A program made the translations under genes and the position numbers. A DNA stretch of 58,066 bases from an uncultured bacterium (GTDB taxonomy: Bacteria; Hydrogenedentota; Hydrogenedentia; Hydrogenedentales; Hydrogenedentaceae). Below are positions 29,501-38,370 of this stretch, piece after piece (the first letter of the stretch is position 1; each line of letters begins with the position of its first letter). The stretch spans positions 1 to 58,066 of the forward strand of contig CAKZKR010000051.1 in assembly GCA_937124615.1 (NCBI GenBank), given 5' to 3'. The notes under the pieces were generated by a model that saw only the letters and a list, made by a program, of their open reading frames with translations, had not been told where the DNA came from and did not search any database.

Positions 29501-32500
29501 CCCTAAGTTTAATGAACCGGCACCAAAGAATATATCAGACTCAAATTTATAGGGAGAATCAGATGTATATGTTAAGACCAGATCATGTACATCCAAACCT
29601 ACCTTCATAGGTTTTGTCGACTTATCATTTACAGTTCTTTGATTCCACCATGGTTCTTGTCCGCCCCATCTCGGGTCAGATTGCCATGGAGGACCTCCAC
29701 CATCCATGACACCTCCTAATGGAGGAATCTGTGAATCTACATAAATACCTCCAGTTGGTTTTCCATTATTATCAACCCTTCGGGGTTCAATAAATACTTT
29801 GAAATCCGCCCCCATCATTACGCCACTCCCATCGGGGATCGTCTGAGAAACATCCTTAAAACCACTATCAGTTCTTATCACAACAAAATAGTCATTGGCA
29901 TACTCACTCCCTGTAGCAACAGACACATAATTATCCGGTACGGGTTCAACATGGCCATCAACATCACTATCAGCCGGAGTAACATATCTTCTCCTTCCAT
30001 AGAAGAACCGAAGATTTATTTTCCACCAAGGATCTCCTCCTCCCGGTGGGAATGGAATATATTCCCAATTTAATAATTGACCTGTTGGCAGGATAAACCC
30101 TTCCAAAAGATTAATGCCAAGTACAGTTTCCGGTAATAATGGGTAATCACCATTTAATTGAACTCCCTGACCATTTGTAAGAGGTGTAGGCGGATCAAAT
30201 TTACCGTTATTATTCGTATCATGCCACACCCAGACTCCATTAAATACAATATCCTGGAAAAGAATCTGATCGCTGTCTATAAGGGGAATATTTATCTGCG
30301 TGGATACTTTATCTAAAGCATCCCTCGGATCGAAACCTCCGTTCCCGGGTGGACCATAGGGGTCTGCTCCAATATCTGTAAATATCACATTAACTTCACG
30401 CAGTTGCGGCCATATTCTCCTTTCCGCTGTAATTCGGGGTCCAACTAATGGGTCATAACCATCTGCATGCACGGATTTTGTTGAATGCACATTTATACCT
30501 ATAACAGGCTTCCATGTATCCATAGCAACCAATCGACGGAATGACATTAATTCTCCTGCATACATATACAATAGCTGGTCAAATTTTGACCACTTAGGTC
30601 GTGTATGTTCCGCAAGAGGTGTATATAACCTTGTCGGATAATTCCATGCATCAAAGGCACTTTGCAACCATTGTTCTGGATTTATAAGCCCATTCAAGTC
30701 CCACACAGTAAAACTTGCAGAATAGGCCGTATCCGAAATCATTTTTGCTGGATCATCCGCATCGTAGAAATTCGGGTCATATTCATCAATAGGGTCTCCA
30801 TCCGTATTTCGGGGAAAGATACCATTCAGTTTTACCATTTCCGCACGAAGTACATCACAAGCCATAGTTATTTGACTCCGCCAAGTAGCGGATGTTCTAA
30901 CCGCAACGATATAAGAATTCCCTTCAAATCCTTCGTCTTGATTGGGTGCGGTTACCACAGGATAGTCAGGCTTATCTGGTGTCCCACTTCCAATGAAATT
31001 TAATCGATAGGTAAGACCATCGGGAGAATATGGGTTTTGAGTTAGAATCTGCGCTAACGGCGTCCCATCTGAATTCCATTTGTATAACAACTGATCATAA
31101 TTTGGATCTAACTGATTATTGTATTCTTCTTTCCTTGAATAGGTTTCTTTAAATAAGGCGAACTCTAAAAGATCGGATATATTTGGTCCGCCTTGATTCC
31201 CATAATTAAGTTCTCCATAACTTCTTTTATCAGCACGAATTCTGTAAGTTAATGTCTTTAAAACTCGTGGAGCAGGATTCTCTGCATCATAACCCATTGT
31301 AAAGTTAAACAAGGGAACCCAATCTGTTAAAGGAAGAAGCGACTCTCTATCTTTAATAATAGATTGCACAGAAAAAGTTGCACTGGGCTCTTCCTGTCCT
31401 TCACCTTCTGTCGCTCCCTCACCTTGTCCTTCTCCTTCTGTTGTTGATGGACAACCAATACAAGGACCTACGGTTATATAATTAGGTATCAGATAGCATA
31501 ATTTCATCGTTTCGTTAGTATTTATATTCTTAAATGTAACTTCAAGAGTAACGGAATAGAATCCTTCTTTTTTATATCTATGTATCGGGTTCCGTTGATT
31601 GGCCTCTACTGCCGGGACATTGTCACCAAAACTCCATGACCACGCAATTGCCTTCCACACATCGGTCCCAACTGACATATCTCTAAACTGAACATCCAAG
31701 CCGGGGTCTTTTTCCCCCATTGCATCGGGTGTAATATATCCTGAAGTGGGCTGAGCAGAAAAACTAACAAACGGAGCACTTAATATCTCAATATAATCTC
31801 TCTTTATTTTTGATGCACTCAGTCCATTTTTATCTTTTATTACAACACTTACCGTATATGTTCCCGCTTGCGAATATGTATGGGTAGGATTCCTATCAGT
31901 TGATTGCGCACCATCACCGAAATCCCATTGAACTGTTGAAACGGTTATTCCACTACCTGGAAGCAGAGTAAATTTAATTTGGGCTCCCGGGAGTTGTCTT
32001 TGCCTATCTACGGTAAAATCAACAGTTGGAACCTGGAGCGCAACTATTGTCTTTGTTCTTCCTGAAGCAACAGGATTCGTGCGAACCCAATTCAATCCCA
32101 ATCGGTCTGACTGAGCCTGGCTTGTATCGACTTCTGCACGAGCCGTCCATTTCCGAAGTCTATCGTTATATGCCCAATACCGATAGATAAGCGGTTCCTT
32201 AAAGAAACTAATAAATCCTAAAGCACGATTTCCCCAAGGGAACTCTGAATACAAGTAGAACAATCCATCGTTATAATCTCCTGAACCCGGGTAAACACGA
32301 ATAAAATTATCCGGGTCAGGTTCTGTGGGTGTATCTCCTCCGAATGAAACTATTGCTGCCTGGAAAGAATCTCCTGGACTTATTGCAGAGGAAGTTCTTA
32401 TAACAACAAAAAAGTCTGGGCCATATCCATTTTCACTGGGACAATCACCAAAACACACAGGGATAGGCTGACGAAGATAAGGCTGAGATATATAAGGCGA

Positions 32501-35500
32501 CCCTCCCTGTGTTGGGTCCCGACCAATACTGTTATCTGTTCCGGGCGAGGAGAACACAAATCTCACCTGATAGCGGGGATCTCCAGGACGGGAATACCAT
32601 ACCGGAGTACTATCTAACCGTAATGGTAAGTCAATATAGTCCACAGTTCCATTGCTATTTATCACAGGTGGATCGAAAACCCCATTTGTATTGCGAGAAT
32701 CCCAATCATTATCTCGCCAGATAGAAACACCACTAACTTTACCATTGGCAGGGTCTTCTTCATCCAGAGGTAGTAAATCATTATAAGGGTCAAAACCTCG
32801 AACCGTAGTTTGTGTATTTGAATTATAAAATTCAACGATTACCTGCTCCAGGAAAGTGGGGTCCTTAACCACATACCAGGGACTTCCATTCTTTGGAGTT
32901 CCTGCTCTCAATTTTAATGTTCTTCCTTGAATACCTGTAATTTCAAAAGCCTCTACCCGTTTATTCACATCCTGGTCTGCCAGACCATAAGCGACTAACC
33001 ACATACCTATCACATTCTGCGTCCATGCACCACTTGAATAAAAACCTTTCAAACTTGTTTGAGGAATTATAATATCTCTTGCATCCGGAGTAAATGCTTT
33101 ATTACTCGACAATGCTCCAGTTCCATTACCGTAAGCAATTAGGTTCTCTACACGATTTATTGCTGTATCAATACCTAAAATAGCTATAGGTTGTCCTCCG
33201 GGAATAATAACAGGAGTAGTAATTCCACTGGTTGAAGGGGGAAGTAAAGCATCTGTCAAATCAACGACTCTCGCAGGAACACTCACTTGTAACATATCGT
33301 GGCCATAAAAGTCTTGTAATCCTCCTTCTTCTGGATTGGTCTTAAATACAGCACCCCGGGAGGTTATCCCACCTTGAGAAAAACAAACCCCCGCAAATTG
33401 GGCCGCAGTAGGAGTTCTATCGGGTAACCGTGCAGGAACCACACAACGGAACTCTTCAAATGCGCTTACCGTATCAGATGTTCTAATCACAACAAACAAA
33501 TCATCACCACGGTGTCCTCCTGCTGTAAGTGCCTTTGCACTCTTCTCCATAGGAACCACACTTGCAAGCCCTTCATCGTTGTACTCAGAGGCAGATATAT
33601 CCAAAAGTAAGGATTTCTTTGTAGAAAATTCCAATTTTTCTGTCTCTTTAATATCTTTAACAATTTCTAAGGGTAGTGGGAACAAAGCATTATCATTATT
33701 AGTTTCTAAACTCTTCGCACTTGTTGGTGGATTGGGACTTCCGGAACGGATATCCGATTGAGGGATTGTCCATGGTTGAACAGGTGTTAATTTTAATACC
33801 CAGGCAAGATCTTTTAGTCCATCCCATTCTTTTTTCTGAGCAGAATTTAATTGGGGTCTTTCCGGATCTGATAAATCAACACTACCATCCGTCACAATTC
33901 CATCACCACTCAAATCATCCGGAATATTATCTCCATCTAAATCCACAGGCTCAGGTCTAATCCCCCACTCTAAGGATCCAGGAACTAAAGGAACGATCCT
34001 ATCCGAAAAAACAGGAACCGACACGGTATCTAAAAAGATAGGTCCTGTAAAGACACCGTCATTATTGGTGTCCTCATATAGTAGAACCCCTGATGATGGC
34101 AATGTTCCCCCCGTACTATCCAATGGAGTTAAATCAGATGGGTCAAATTCCGGACCCCAGAATGCCACATATATACTATTCAAAGCCACAGGTCCTGTTC
34201 GATTCACCACTGGGTCATCAGCACCTGATAGATTCAAACCTAATATTGCTACAGGCTGAGATTTATACTCTACCTTTTGCCTTAAAATTCTTGCGGAACG
34301 GGATTCGCCATTAGGCCCTGAACTTACTGTATTGTTTCCCCAGCCTACAGGCCAATCTGCCATTTGCGGATAACGATTTCGAGCCATTACATCTTTGGTT
34401 ATTAACCATGGTCCCCGCTCTACCGCATTGGCCCGACCTCCCTTAACACCATAAGGATATTGTGAAACAACTAATTTATTTCCATTGTTCATATATGCAG
34501 AAACATAAGATGAATGTCCATTTTCAAGTTCCAAAACATTCCCATTGTTACTCTTAATATAATATCTTCCTCCGTTATTATCAATAAACCACCAGCCTGA
34601 CAAATCAACCCCGGCAAAATTACCATCTAATAATTCCGCATAATAAATATCATCTTCATAACCAGCCCATACCCCTTGCCACGTCTCAATAACATTAGGG
34701 TCTTCATTTGGGTCAAAATGATAATACTCAAGGTTATTCGTTAAACTCCCCTCATCCGCATAAACAATACATCTCGAACCAAAGTTAGTAAGGTTAAGTC
34801 TCACAGGCCATGTATAATAATCGGGTAAAGTTGGTTGAATAAATGGCTTTGGATACGCTGTGCTTCTTGGTGTTAAGGAACGAGGTATCAATGGGTCATC
34901 AAAAGTAGGTTCAAAGGGGACTGTCTCAAAAGCATACTGGAATGATGTTAATTCATCTAAATTCGGTATTGATGTTCCTGTCCAATAAATCACTTCTGAG
35001 ATATCAGGCAAAAGACCTGGGTTAAATAGATAACCAACAGCAGTATTGGAATTTAATAATGGATTTGTAGTCGGGTCAAGAATTAAATCGGAAGGAGGGG
35101 CTAATCCTAATAAAAATCTTTGATTAAAAATACCGAAAACATCGATCCCCAATCCTAAGCTCAAAGGGGGATCGGACCACAAACTTAGGTTGGATATACC
35201 ATTATTTCCCCTCCAATCATAAAAAGCATAATTAACAATATCAACTACATGATTGGATATTGGAATCGGTTGTGTTGGATGAATATATGTTTCTCTACCG
35301 AAGGTATTATCTGTACTATATGTTAATACAAGGTCATGAATTTCAAAGCCTATTCTCTGAGGTTTTGTATTATCCTGCGTATGAGAGCGTTCCGTCCACC
35401 AGGGTCTATTCACTCTACGATTAATTTCTGATGTAGAACCCGATGGATATACTTCATCTATCCATTCCGTATCCTGAACATATTTTTTACTCCTATCAAG

Positions 35501-37963
35501 GTTCATGTTAGAGGACCAAATACCCCCATCCCAATGTCCTCCATCGCGAGGATTCCACCGCCTCGGCTCTATAAACGCACGAAAATCTCCACCAAAAAGT
35601 CCCCCTGGACCCGATGTCTTCCCTGATAAATCTTTCCTACCACTGTTCGTTCTTAATACAATGTAATAATCTGGTTTTTCAATAGCAGTATCAACTCTAC
35701 CCGGTTCATAATAATCTGCTATAGAATGAAAATATCCCGTAGGAGTTGCATCAGGACATCTTCTTCTACCACCTGAAAACCGTAACCGAATCTTCCACCA
35801 TGGGTCACCTCCCCCTGGAGGGAAGGGTTCATACTCCCATGATATTGTTGTCTCCACAGAACCTCCTTGGTCTTTTCTTGCGGGATACATGGGACAATCT
35901 GTAAAAGAAATGCCATAACTACTTCCCGAACTATCAAGAGGTGTTGGAAAATCAAATTTGCCATTCCCCTCTTCTGAATCCGAATCGTGATAAAGCCACG
36001 CTCCATTAAATGAAAAATCATTCTGGACCGCTGCACTACAGGAGCCTCTTGAAGCGGTTGTTATAGGTTCGAGAGCATAATTAGGATTAAAGCCTCCGTT
36101 CCCCGGAGGGCCAAACGGGTCTCCACCTATATCCGTTAAGATAAGATTTACTTCCCAAATTTGGGCTGTGGATTCACCATGAGCATTAATACCTATTACC
36201 GGTATCCATGCATCTATGGGCCAGATATGTCGTAAGTCCATAATCTCGCCTGTTACTGCTTCAATAAATGTATTAGAAATATCCCATCGTGGTCTCGAGT
36301 GTTCTGCTACGGGTGTGTACATAAAAAAGGGCCAACTGGAAAGATTCGCATCTTCACCCGGGCGATAACCAAAAATAGTGTCTCCTGTCAAGTCATATAC
36401 ATTAAAATGTGCTTCATAAAAATTTTCATCATTTAAGATATCACCCTGATAAAAATTGGGGCTATAAGAATCTAAGGGATCTCCATTACTCTGTGTCAAA
36501 AATGCCCCAACCCCATAATTCCAAAAAGGGAAAGGAATATTACTCAGGATTGAAGATAGGACTGGACCTGTATAAGGTTGCATTCGAGCCATGTTCAATC
36601 TTAAAGCCATATTATTCCCATTTTTCCAATTGTATGTCAGCCGAACTGCAACAATGTAACCGATCCCCGGATCCGGTCCTGTTGTTACCCACTGTTTCAG
36701 TATTCCTTCGCTTGTATCTACACCACCATTCGAGCTTGTATCGGGGTCTAAATTTCTCACTTTTACAAACGGGAATAACTCCGTAGGGGGGATATTTCTA
36801 GGGTTTACTGCTGCAAAGGGGTCGGTGGGATCATACATTGAACTTTGGGGATTCATCGTAAAATTAAGATTATAATTTAAGTCTCTCGAATATGAATTAG
36901 GACCTATGGGCATCTCATAAGGGAAACCATATCTATCCCATGTAAGCATGGGTGTACCAGGGGCAATACGAAAAGCATTTGGGGTCCCCGTTATATAAAC
37001 GAATCTACCATCATAGTCAAAATCCAACACCTGATCCGGTTTCCCTTCTGGACCTGAATCAACAAATAAACCAAATTCAAGGATGTCCTCGGGTGTTAGA
37101 GAATTATTATCACTGTATAGTTGATAATTTAACTGCGTTAATGTTCGAAATGCGGGTTGATCCGGATTGTACTTCATGGTAAAGGCAAATAAAGGAACCC
37201 AATCATTTAAGGGGAGAAGTCCCTGTCCATTTGTTATTAAATCTTTTGCCTCAAAAGATGCTTGAGGGATTTGGCTTTCCTGACGAACCACTATATAATC
37301 TTCTTTGTAAAGAGGTTGGGTAGGACAATATCGAAAATCTCCTGTAATCGGGTCTTCAACTCGAATTCGCATTCCTATTGTATATCTACCCTGTGTTTGA
37401 AAATACTGGGTATTTTGACCACCAATAGTAAAAACCTGCTGGTCAGGGGTTACACGAGGGTCGTATTGTTGTTCTACCTGATATTGCCACTGAAAACCCG
37501 TACTCCCGGGTGTTCCTCCTGCTGGAGAACTAATATACCATGTAATATTTTTTATATTAGGCATATCATTCGGACCAAAACCCGAAAGGTTATATATAAG
37601 CCTAAAACTGACCGTTAAAGGAGCAGGACCATCCGTAGGGTTAGCAATAAAATTGAGTGTTGAAAACTGGTTGCATGTTGGATAAACAAGGTTAACAATC
37701 TGCCCGGAAACAAAAGAAGGTAGTATCCCCAGAATCGCATTTGTCGGAGCAGATGAAGCAATTTGTATATTATTCTTCTGTTTCGTTAACCCGGAAATTG
37801 TGGAATCATTGTTATTGGAAACACCGTTAGGAACTACTTTCTGTCCCTCACTTTTTATCCTGTTCTCGTTACCTGAAAAATAAGAATTAACACCTAATAA
37901 AAATACACAGCCCACAATTATAAGGGATTGAAACGCCAAATAAGGTTTATTTATTCGTTTCAC
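26504..37963 (-). CDS. Giant (3819-residue) exported surface protein with PKD and IPT/TIG domains
   Basis: GTG 37963 has AAGGAG 9 bp upstream and opens a signal-anchor-like N-terminus (LAFQSLIIVGCVFLLGV). A PKD-like segment lies near 80-150. Module A (about 234-1975) and module B (about 2193-3560) are clearly homologous, for example LLPLNDWVPLFAF versus LLPLTDWVPLFNF and PPGGGDPWWKI in both. Between them are two PKD domains (about 1985-2150, with VQWDFGDGAQSTDRNPTHTY) and a Gly/Glu-rich linker near 2183. Two IPT/TIG domains (about 3577-3752) precede a C-terminal tail with Cys3782 and Cys3793, a membrane helix and RKK. Asp-rich loops such as DIDGDGLPDDMDGNG suggest calcium binding, and a motif like DFFVVIRTS recurs. 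Function is unknown; a cell-surface or secreted structural/adhesive role is inferred. The neighbouring type II secretion genes are a candidate export route. Confidence 0.9.
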   Translation of the reverse strand: MKRINKPYLAFQSLIIVGCVFLLGVNSYFSGNENRIKSEGQKVVPNGVSNNNDSTISGLTKQKNNIQIASSAPTNAILGILPSFVSGQIVNLVYPTCNQFSTLNFIANPTDGPAPLTVSFRLIYNLSGFGPNDMPNIKNITWYISSPAGGTPGSTGFQWQYQVEQQYDPRVTPDQQVFTIGGQNTQYFQTQGRYTIGMRIRVEDPITGDFRYCPTQPLYKEDYIVVRQESQIPQASFEAKDLITNGQGLLPLNDWVPLFAFTMKYNPDQPAFRTLTQLNYQLYSDNNSLTPEDILEFGLFVDSGPEGKPDQVLDFDYDGRFVYITGTPNAFRIAPGTPMLTWDRYGFPYEMPIGPNSYSRDLNYNLNFTMNPQSSMYDPTDPFAAVNPRNIPPTELFPFVKVRNLDPDTSSNGGVDTSEGILKQWVTTGPDPGIGYIVAVRLTYNWKNGNNMALRLNMARMQPYTGPVLSSILSNIPFPFWNYGVGAFLTQSNGDPLDSYSPNFYQGDILNDENFYEAHFNVYDLTGDTIFGYRPGEDANLSSWPFFMYTPVAEHSRPRWDISNTFIEAVTGEIMDLRHIWPIDAWIPVIGINAHGESTAQIWEVNLILTDIGGDPFGPPGNGGFNPNYALEPITTASRGSCSAAVQNDFSFNGAWLYHDSDSEEGNGKFDFPTPLDSSGSSYGISFTDCPMYPARKDQGGSVETTISWEYEPFPPGGGDPWWKIRLRFSGGRRRCPDATPTGYFHSIADYYEPGRVDTAIEKPDYYIVLRTNSGRKDLSGKTSGPGGLFGGDFRAFIEPRRWNPRDGGHWDGGIWSSNMNLDRSKKYVQDTEWIDEVYPSGSTSEINRRVNRPWWTERSHTQDNTKPQRIGFEIHDLVLTYSTDNTFGRETYIHPTQPIPISNHVVDIVNYAFYDWRGNNGISNLSLWSDPPLSLGLGIDVFGIFNQRFLLGLAPPSDLILDPTTNPLLNSNTAVGYLFNPGLLPDISEVIYWTGTSIPNLDELTSFQYAFETVPFEPTFDDPLIPRSLTPRSTAYPKPFIQPTLPDYYTWPVRLNLTNFGSRCIVYADEGSLTNNLEYYHFDPNEDPNVIETWQGVWAGYEDDIYYAELLDGNFAGVDLSGWWFIDNNGGRYYIKSNNGNVLELENGHSSYVSAYMNNGNKLVVSQYPYGVKGGRANAVERGPWLITKDVMARNRYPQMADWPVGWGNNTVSSGPNGESRSARILRQKVEYKSQPVAILGLNLSGADDPVVNRTGPVALNSIYVAFWGPEFDPSDLTPLDSTGGTLPSSGVLLYEDTNNDGVFTGPIFLDTVSVPVFSDRIVPLVPGSLEWGIRPEPVDLDGDNIPDDLSGDGIVTDGSVDLSDPERPQLNSAQKKEWDGLKDLAWVLKLTPVQPWTIPQSDIRSGSPNPPTSAKSLETNNDNALFPLPLEIVKDIKETEKLEFSTKKSLLLDISASEYNDEGLASVVPMEKSAKALTAGGHRGDDLFVVIRTSDTVSAFEEFRCVVPARLPDRTPTAAQFAGVCFSQGGITSRGAVFKTNPEEGGLQDFYGHDMLQVSVPARVVDLTDALLPPSTSGITTPVIIPGGQPIAILGIDTAINRVENLIAYGNGTGALSSNKAFTPDARDIIIPQTSLKGFYSSGAWTQNVIGMWLVAYGLADQDVNKRVEAFEITGIQGRTLKLRAGTPKNGSPWYVVKDPTFLEQVIVEFYNSNTQTTVRGFDPYNDLLPLDEEDPANGKVSGVSIWRDNDWDSRNTNGVFDPPVINSNGTVDYIDLPLRLDSTPVWYSRPGDPRYQVRFVFSSPGTDNSIGRDPTQGGSPYISQPYLRQPIPVCFGDCPSENGYGPDFFVVIRTSSAISPGDSFQAAIVSFGGDTPTEPDPDNFIRVYPGSGDYNDGLFYLYSEFPWGNRALGFISFFKEPLIYRYWAYNDRLRKWTARAEVDTSQAQSDRLGLNWVRTNPVASGRTKTIVALQVPTVDFTVDRQRQLPGAQIKFTLLPGSGITVSTVQWDFGDGAQSTDRNPTHTYSQAGTYTVSVVIKDKNGLSASKIKRDYIEILSAPFVSFSAQPTSGYITPDAMGEKDPGLDVQFRDMSVGTDVWKAIAWSWSFGDNVPAVEANQRNPIHRYKKEGFYSVTLEVTFKNINTNETMKLCYLIPNYITVGPCIGCPSTTEGEGQGEGATEGEGQEEPSATFSVQSIIKDRESLLPLTDWVPLFNFTMGYDAENPAPRVLKTLTYRIRADKRSYGELNYGNQGGPNISDLLEFALFKETYSRKEEYNNQLDPNYDQLLYKWNSDGTPLAQILTQNPYSPDGLTYRLNFIGSGTPDKPDYPVVTAPNQDEGFEGNSYIVAVRTSATWRSQITMACDVLRAEMVKLNGIFPRNTDGDPIDEYDPNFYDADDPAKMISDTAYSASFTVWDLNGLINPEQWLQSAFDAWNYPTRLYTPLAEHTRPKWSKFDQLLYMYAGELMSFRRLVAMDTWKPVIGINVHSTKSVHADGYDPLVGPRITAERRIWPQLREVNVIFTDIGADPYGPPGNGGFDPRDALDKVSTQINIPLIDSDQILFQDIVFNGVWVWHDTNNNGKFDPPTPLTNGQGVQLNGDYPLLPETVLGINLLEGFILPTGQLLNWEYIPFPPGGGDPWWKINLRFFYGRRRYVTPADSDVDGHVEPVPDNYVSVATGSEYANDYFVVIRTDSGFKDVSQTIPDGSGVMMGADFKVFIEPRRVDNNGKPTGGIYVDSQIPPLGGVMDGGGPPWQSDPRWGGQEPWWNQRTVNDKSTKPMKVGLDVHDLVLTYTSDSPYKFESDIFFGAGSLNLGNCLGYSVGLSDYPKDFDKWMDPEGKIRTQFLNLHSVGVTRFREFGGFNYSITDKNTFTVSYDYTHSRGQYAYETVPFDHVNILGPDTRSSAYVNPIDQPVLPSYTTWSRNIGPNEYPRASQWAPEFNRARLLTQKTDINSEHTAMLGINLVGSGDYLVNNEGQESPSVAKIVVAFWGPDFSPDIFMPLDPDGKNYDSGVLLWEDTDQNGIFFEPKLLATYWDLPMPNIGDKPIPLNNLQWGSRPEPIDIDGDGLPDDMDGNGLVDQRDYGWVLTMYPKEKWTLPTDDFMAFLFGTPPVECGNIDFSDISFDKSLKEESEEQSALSNLLLEKQLTGVKGNNPGDDLFITIRLNDKGKRFQSFRAIIPATLPGRSDSEKKAGIQFFPQINTSSTAYIKSSPEEDPVQDFYGNDMLELNIPVQIYDFTSQQQAIVPGGPSFAVMGFDISTNRPEDSIYQGTDGIGSEKTFTVSGVSFEPNSLIGDFLIDSAFESYEIIGNTTNQVSLLSGTPRNGSWRIERNPSFLEEVTLEFYDEGTNANFNPLNDLLPLNIDPQISGIALYRDNDADPRNRNGMFDADIDIPITLDASPYYIGQTGEATQVKFVFSSPGTDNVPIPQEQQSRKRQWVPTSFGTNNKNPFYGPDFFVVLRASDKMKTGVNFRIGIVNWGPNTPTEPDPDTWARLTGEQRNDFRKFREFPWGVRGLGFITYFKESPVRYYMDGKKAGTKKDNSGLNWLRSHCTKKRRTGVISSVKKTIAPSSLVIDSASISELPVQTLEGQEITLVIYGRNFGSNPIVRLSGYQVRVIQATDTAITIAISTMPGVVPIEPIVLLVRNTSTGDESSRTDLFTLTTKPIGRIPVINSVNPNKGTSKEFPVTINGANFSTVENIAVYFAETLMPVQSVSSDGTSILVTFPLGGIPTVGSLNVTVKNLDQSTEKTLVNGFEYVNEAQKQKKRFYMFGCGERQSGLQTGCMTYIFDIGLVMVVLYSLLSIRKKQTT

Positions 37964-38032
37964 GGCAATTTGCTCCTTCTATTTTTTTATTTCATACCAG
38001 TTATCCAAATCATTTTAATTTAATATATTCTT

Positions 38033-38063
38033 TTTGTAGATAGAATATCTATCCTCCTACAAA
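38033..38063 (-). promoter_or_regulatory. Bulged hairpin in the leader of the giant gene
   Basis: On the minus strand, TTTGTAG and CTACAAA pair, then a four-base GAGG bulge, then ATAGA pairs with TCTAT around a three-base loop: 12 base pairs in all. The bulge lies within TAGGAGGATAG, a Shine-Dalgarno-like sequence about 80-100 nt before the GTG start. A role in translation control or message stability is inferred only from the structure. Confidence 0.4.
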
Positions 38064-38198
38064 TTTTAATTAAGATATTATCACACACATAAAATGTATT
38101 TGTAACTTTTATTCTTTTCCTTTCCTGAAATTATTTCTTGCTAATAGTTTACCATTAATTATTAACCAATATACAATATACAGTTTTTTATTACATAA

Positions 38199-38227
38199 AT
38201 TATAATAAACTTTTATAATTATGTCAA
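38199..38227 (-). promoter_or_regulatory. Consensus sigma-70 promoter for the giant surface protein gene
   Basis: On the minus strand, -35 TTGACA (38227-38222) and -10 TATAAT (38204-38199) both match consensus exactly, with a 17-bp spacer. Transcription would start near 38192, giving a leader of about 230 nt before GTG 37963. The surroundings are AT-rich, which raises the chance of random TATAAT, but the paired perfect hexamers at ideal spacing are convincing. Confidence 0.75.
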
Positions 38228-38370
38228 CAATTTATTTCATTTTCAAATTATTTTTTCTTTTTTATTCTACTTTTTTGAATAAATTTATCTTACAGCACAT
38301 TTAACACTTATTTGTCAAGAGAAATCCTCTCTAATGAACCCCAATTCAATCATTAAAATATCCACCTATT

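Larger units (their letters stand above)
37964..38370 (-). other. 407-bp intergenic leader of the giant gene
   Basis: Very AT-rich stretch between the DUF4340 gene and the giant surface gene. It contains a consensus promoter (38199-38227) and a hairpin in the resulting leader (38033-38063), listed separately. A second TTGACA lies near 38314-38319 on the minus strand, without a good -10. No open reading frame with a ribosome site was seen. Confidence 0.7.

Noticed and set aside
31391-31440. Repeat array at the Gly/Glu linker of the giant gene (CRISPR-like or minisatellite)
   Set aside because: Units are irregular, very short and in frame; they code for a Gly/Glu-rich linker.
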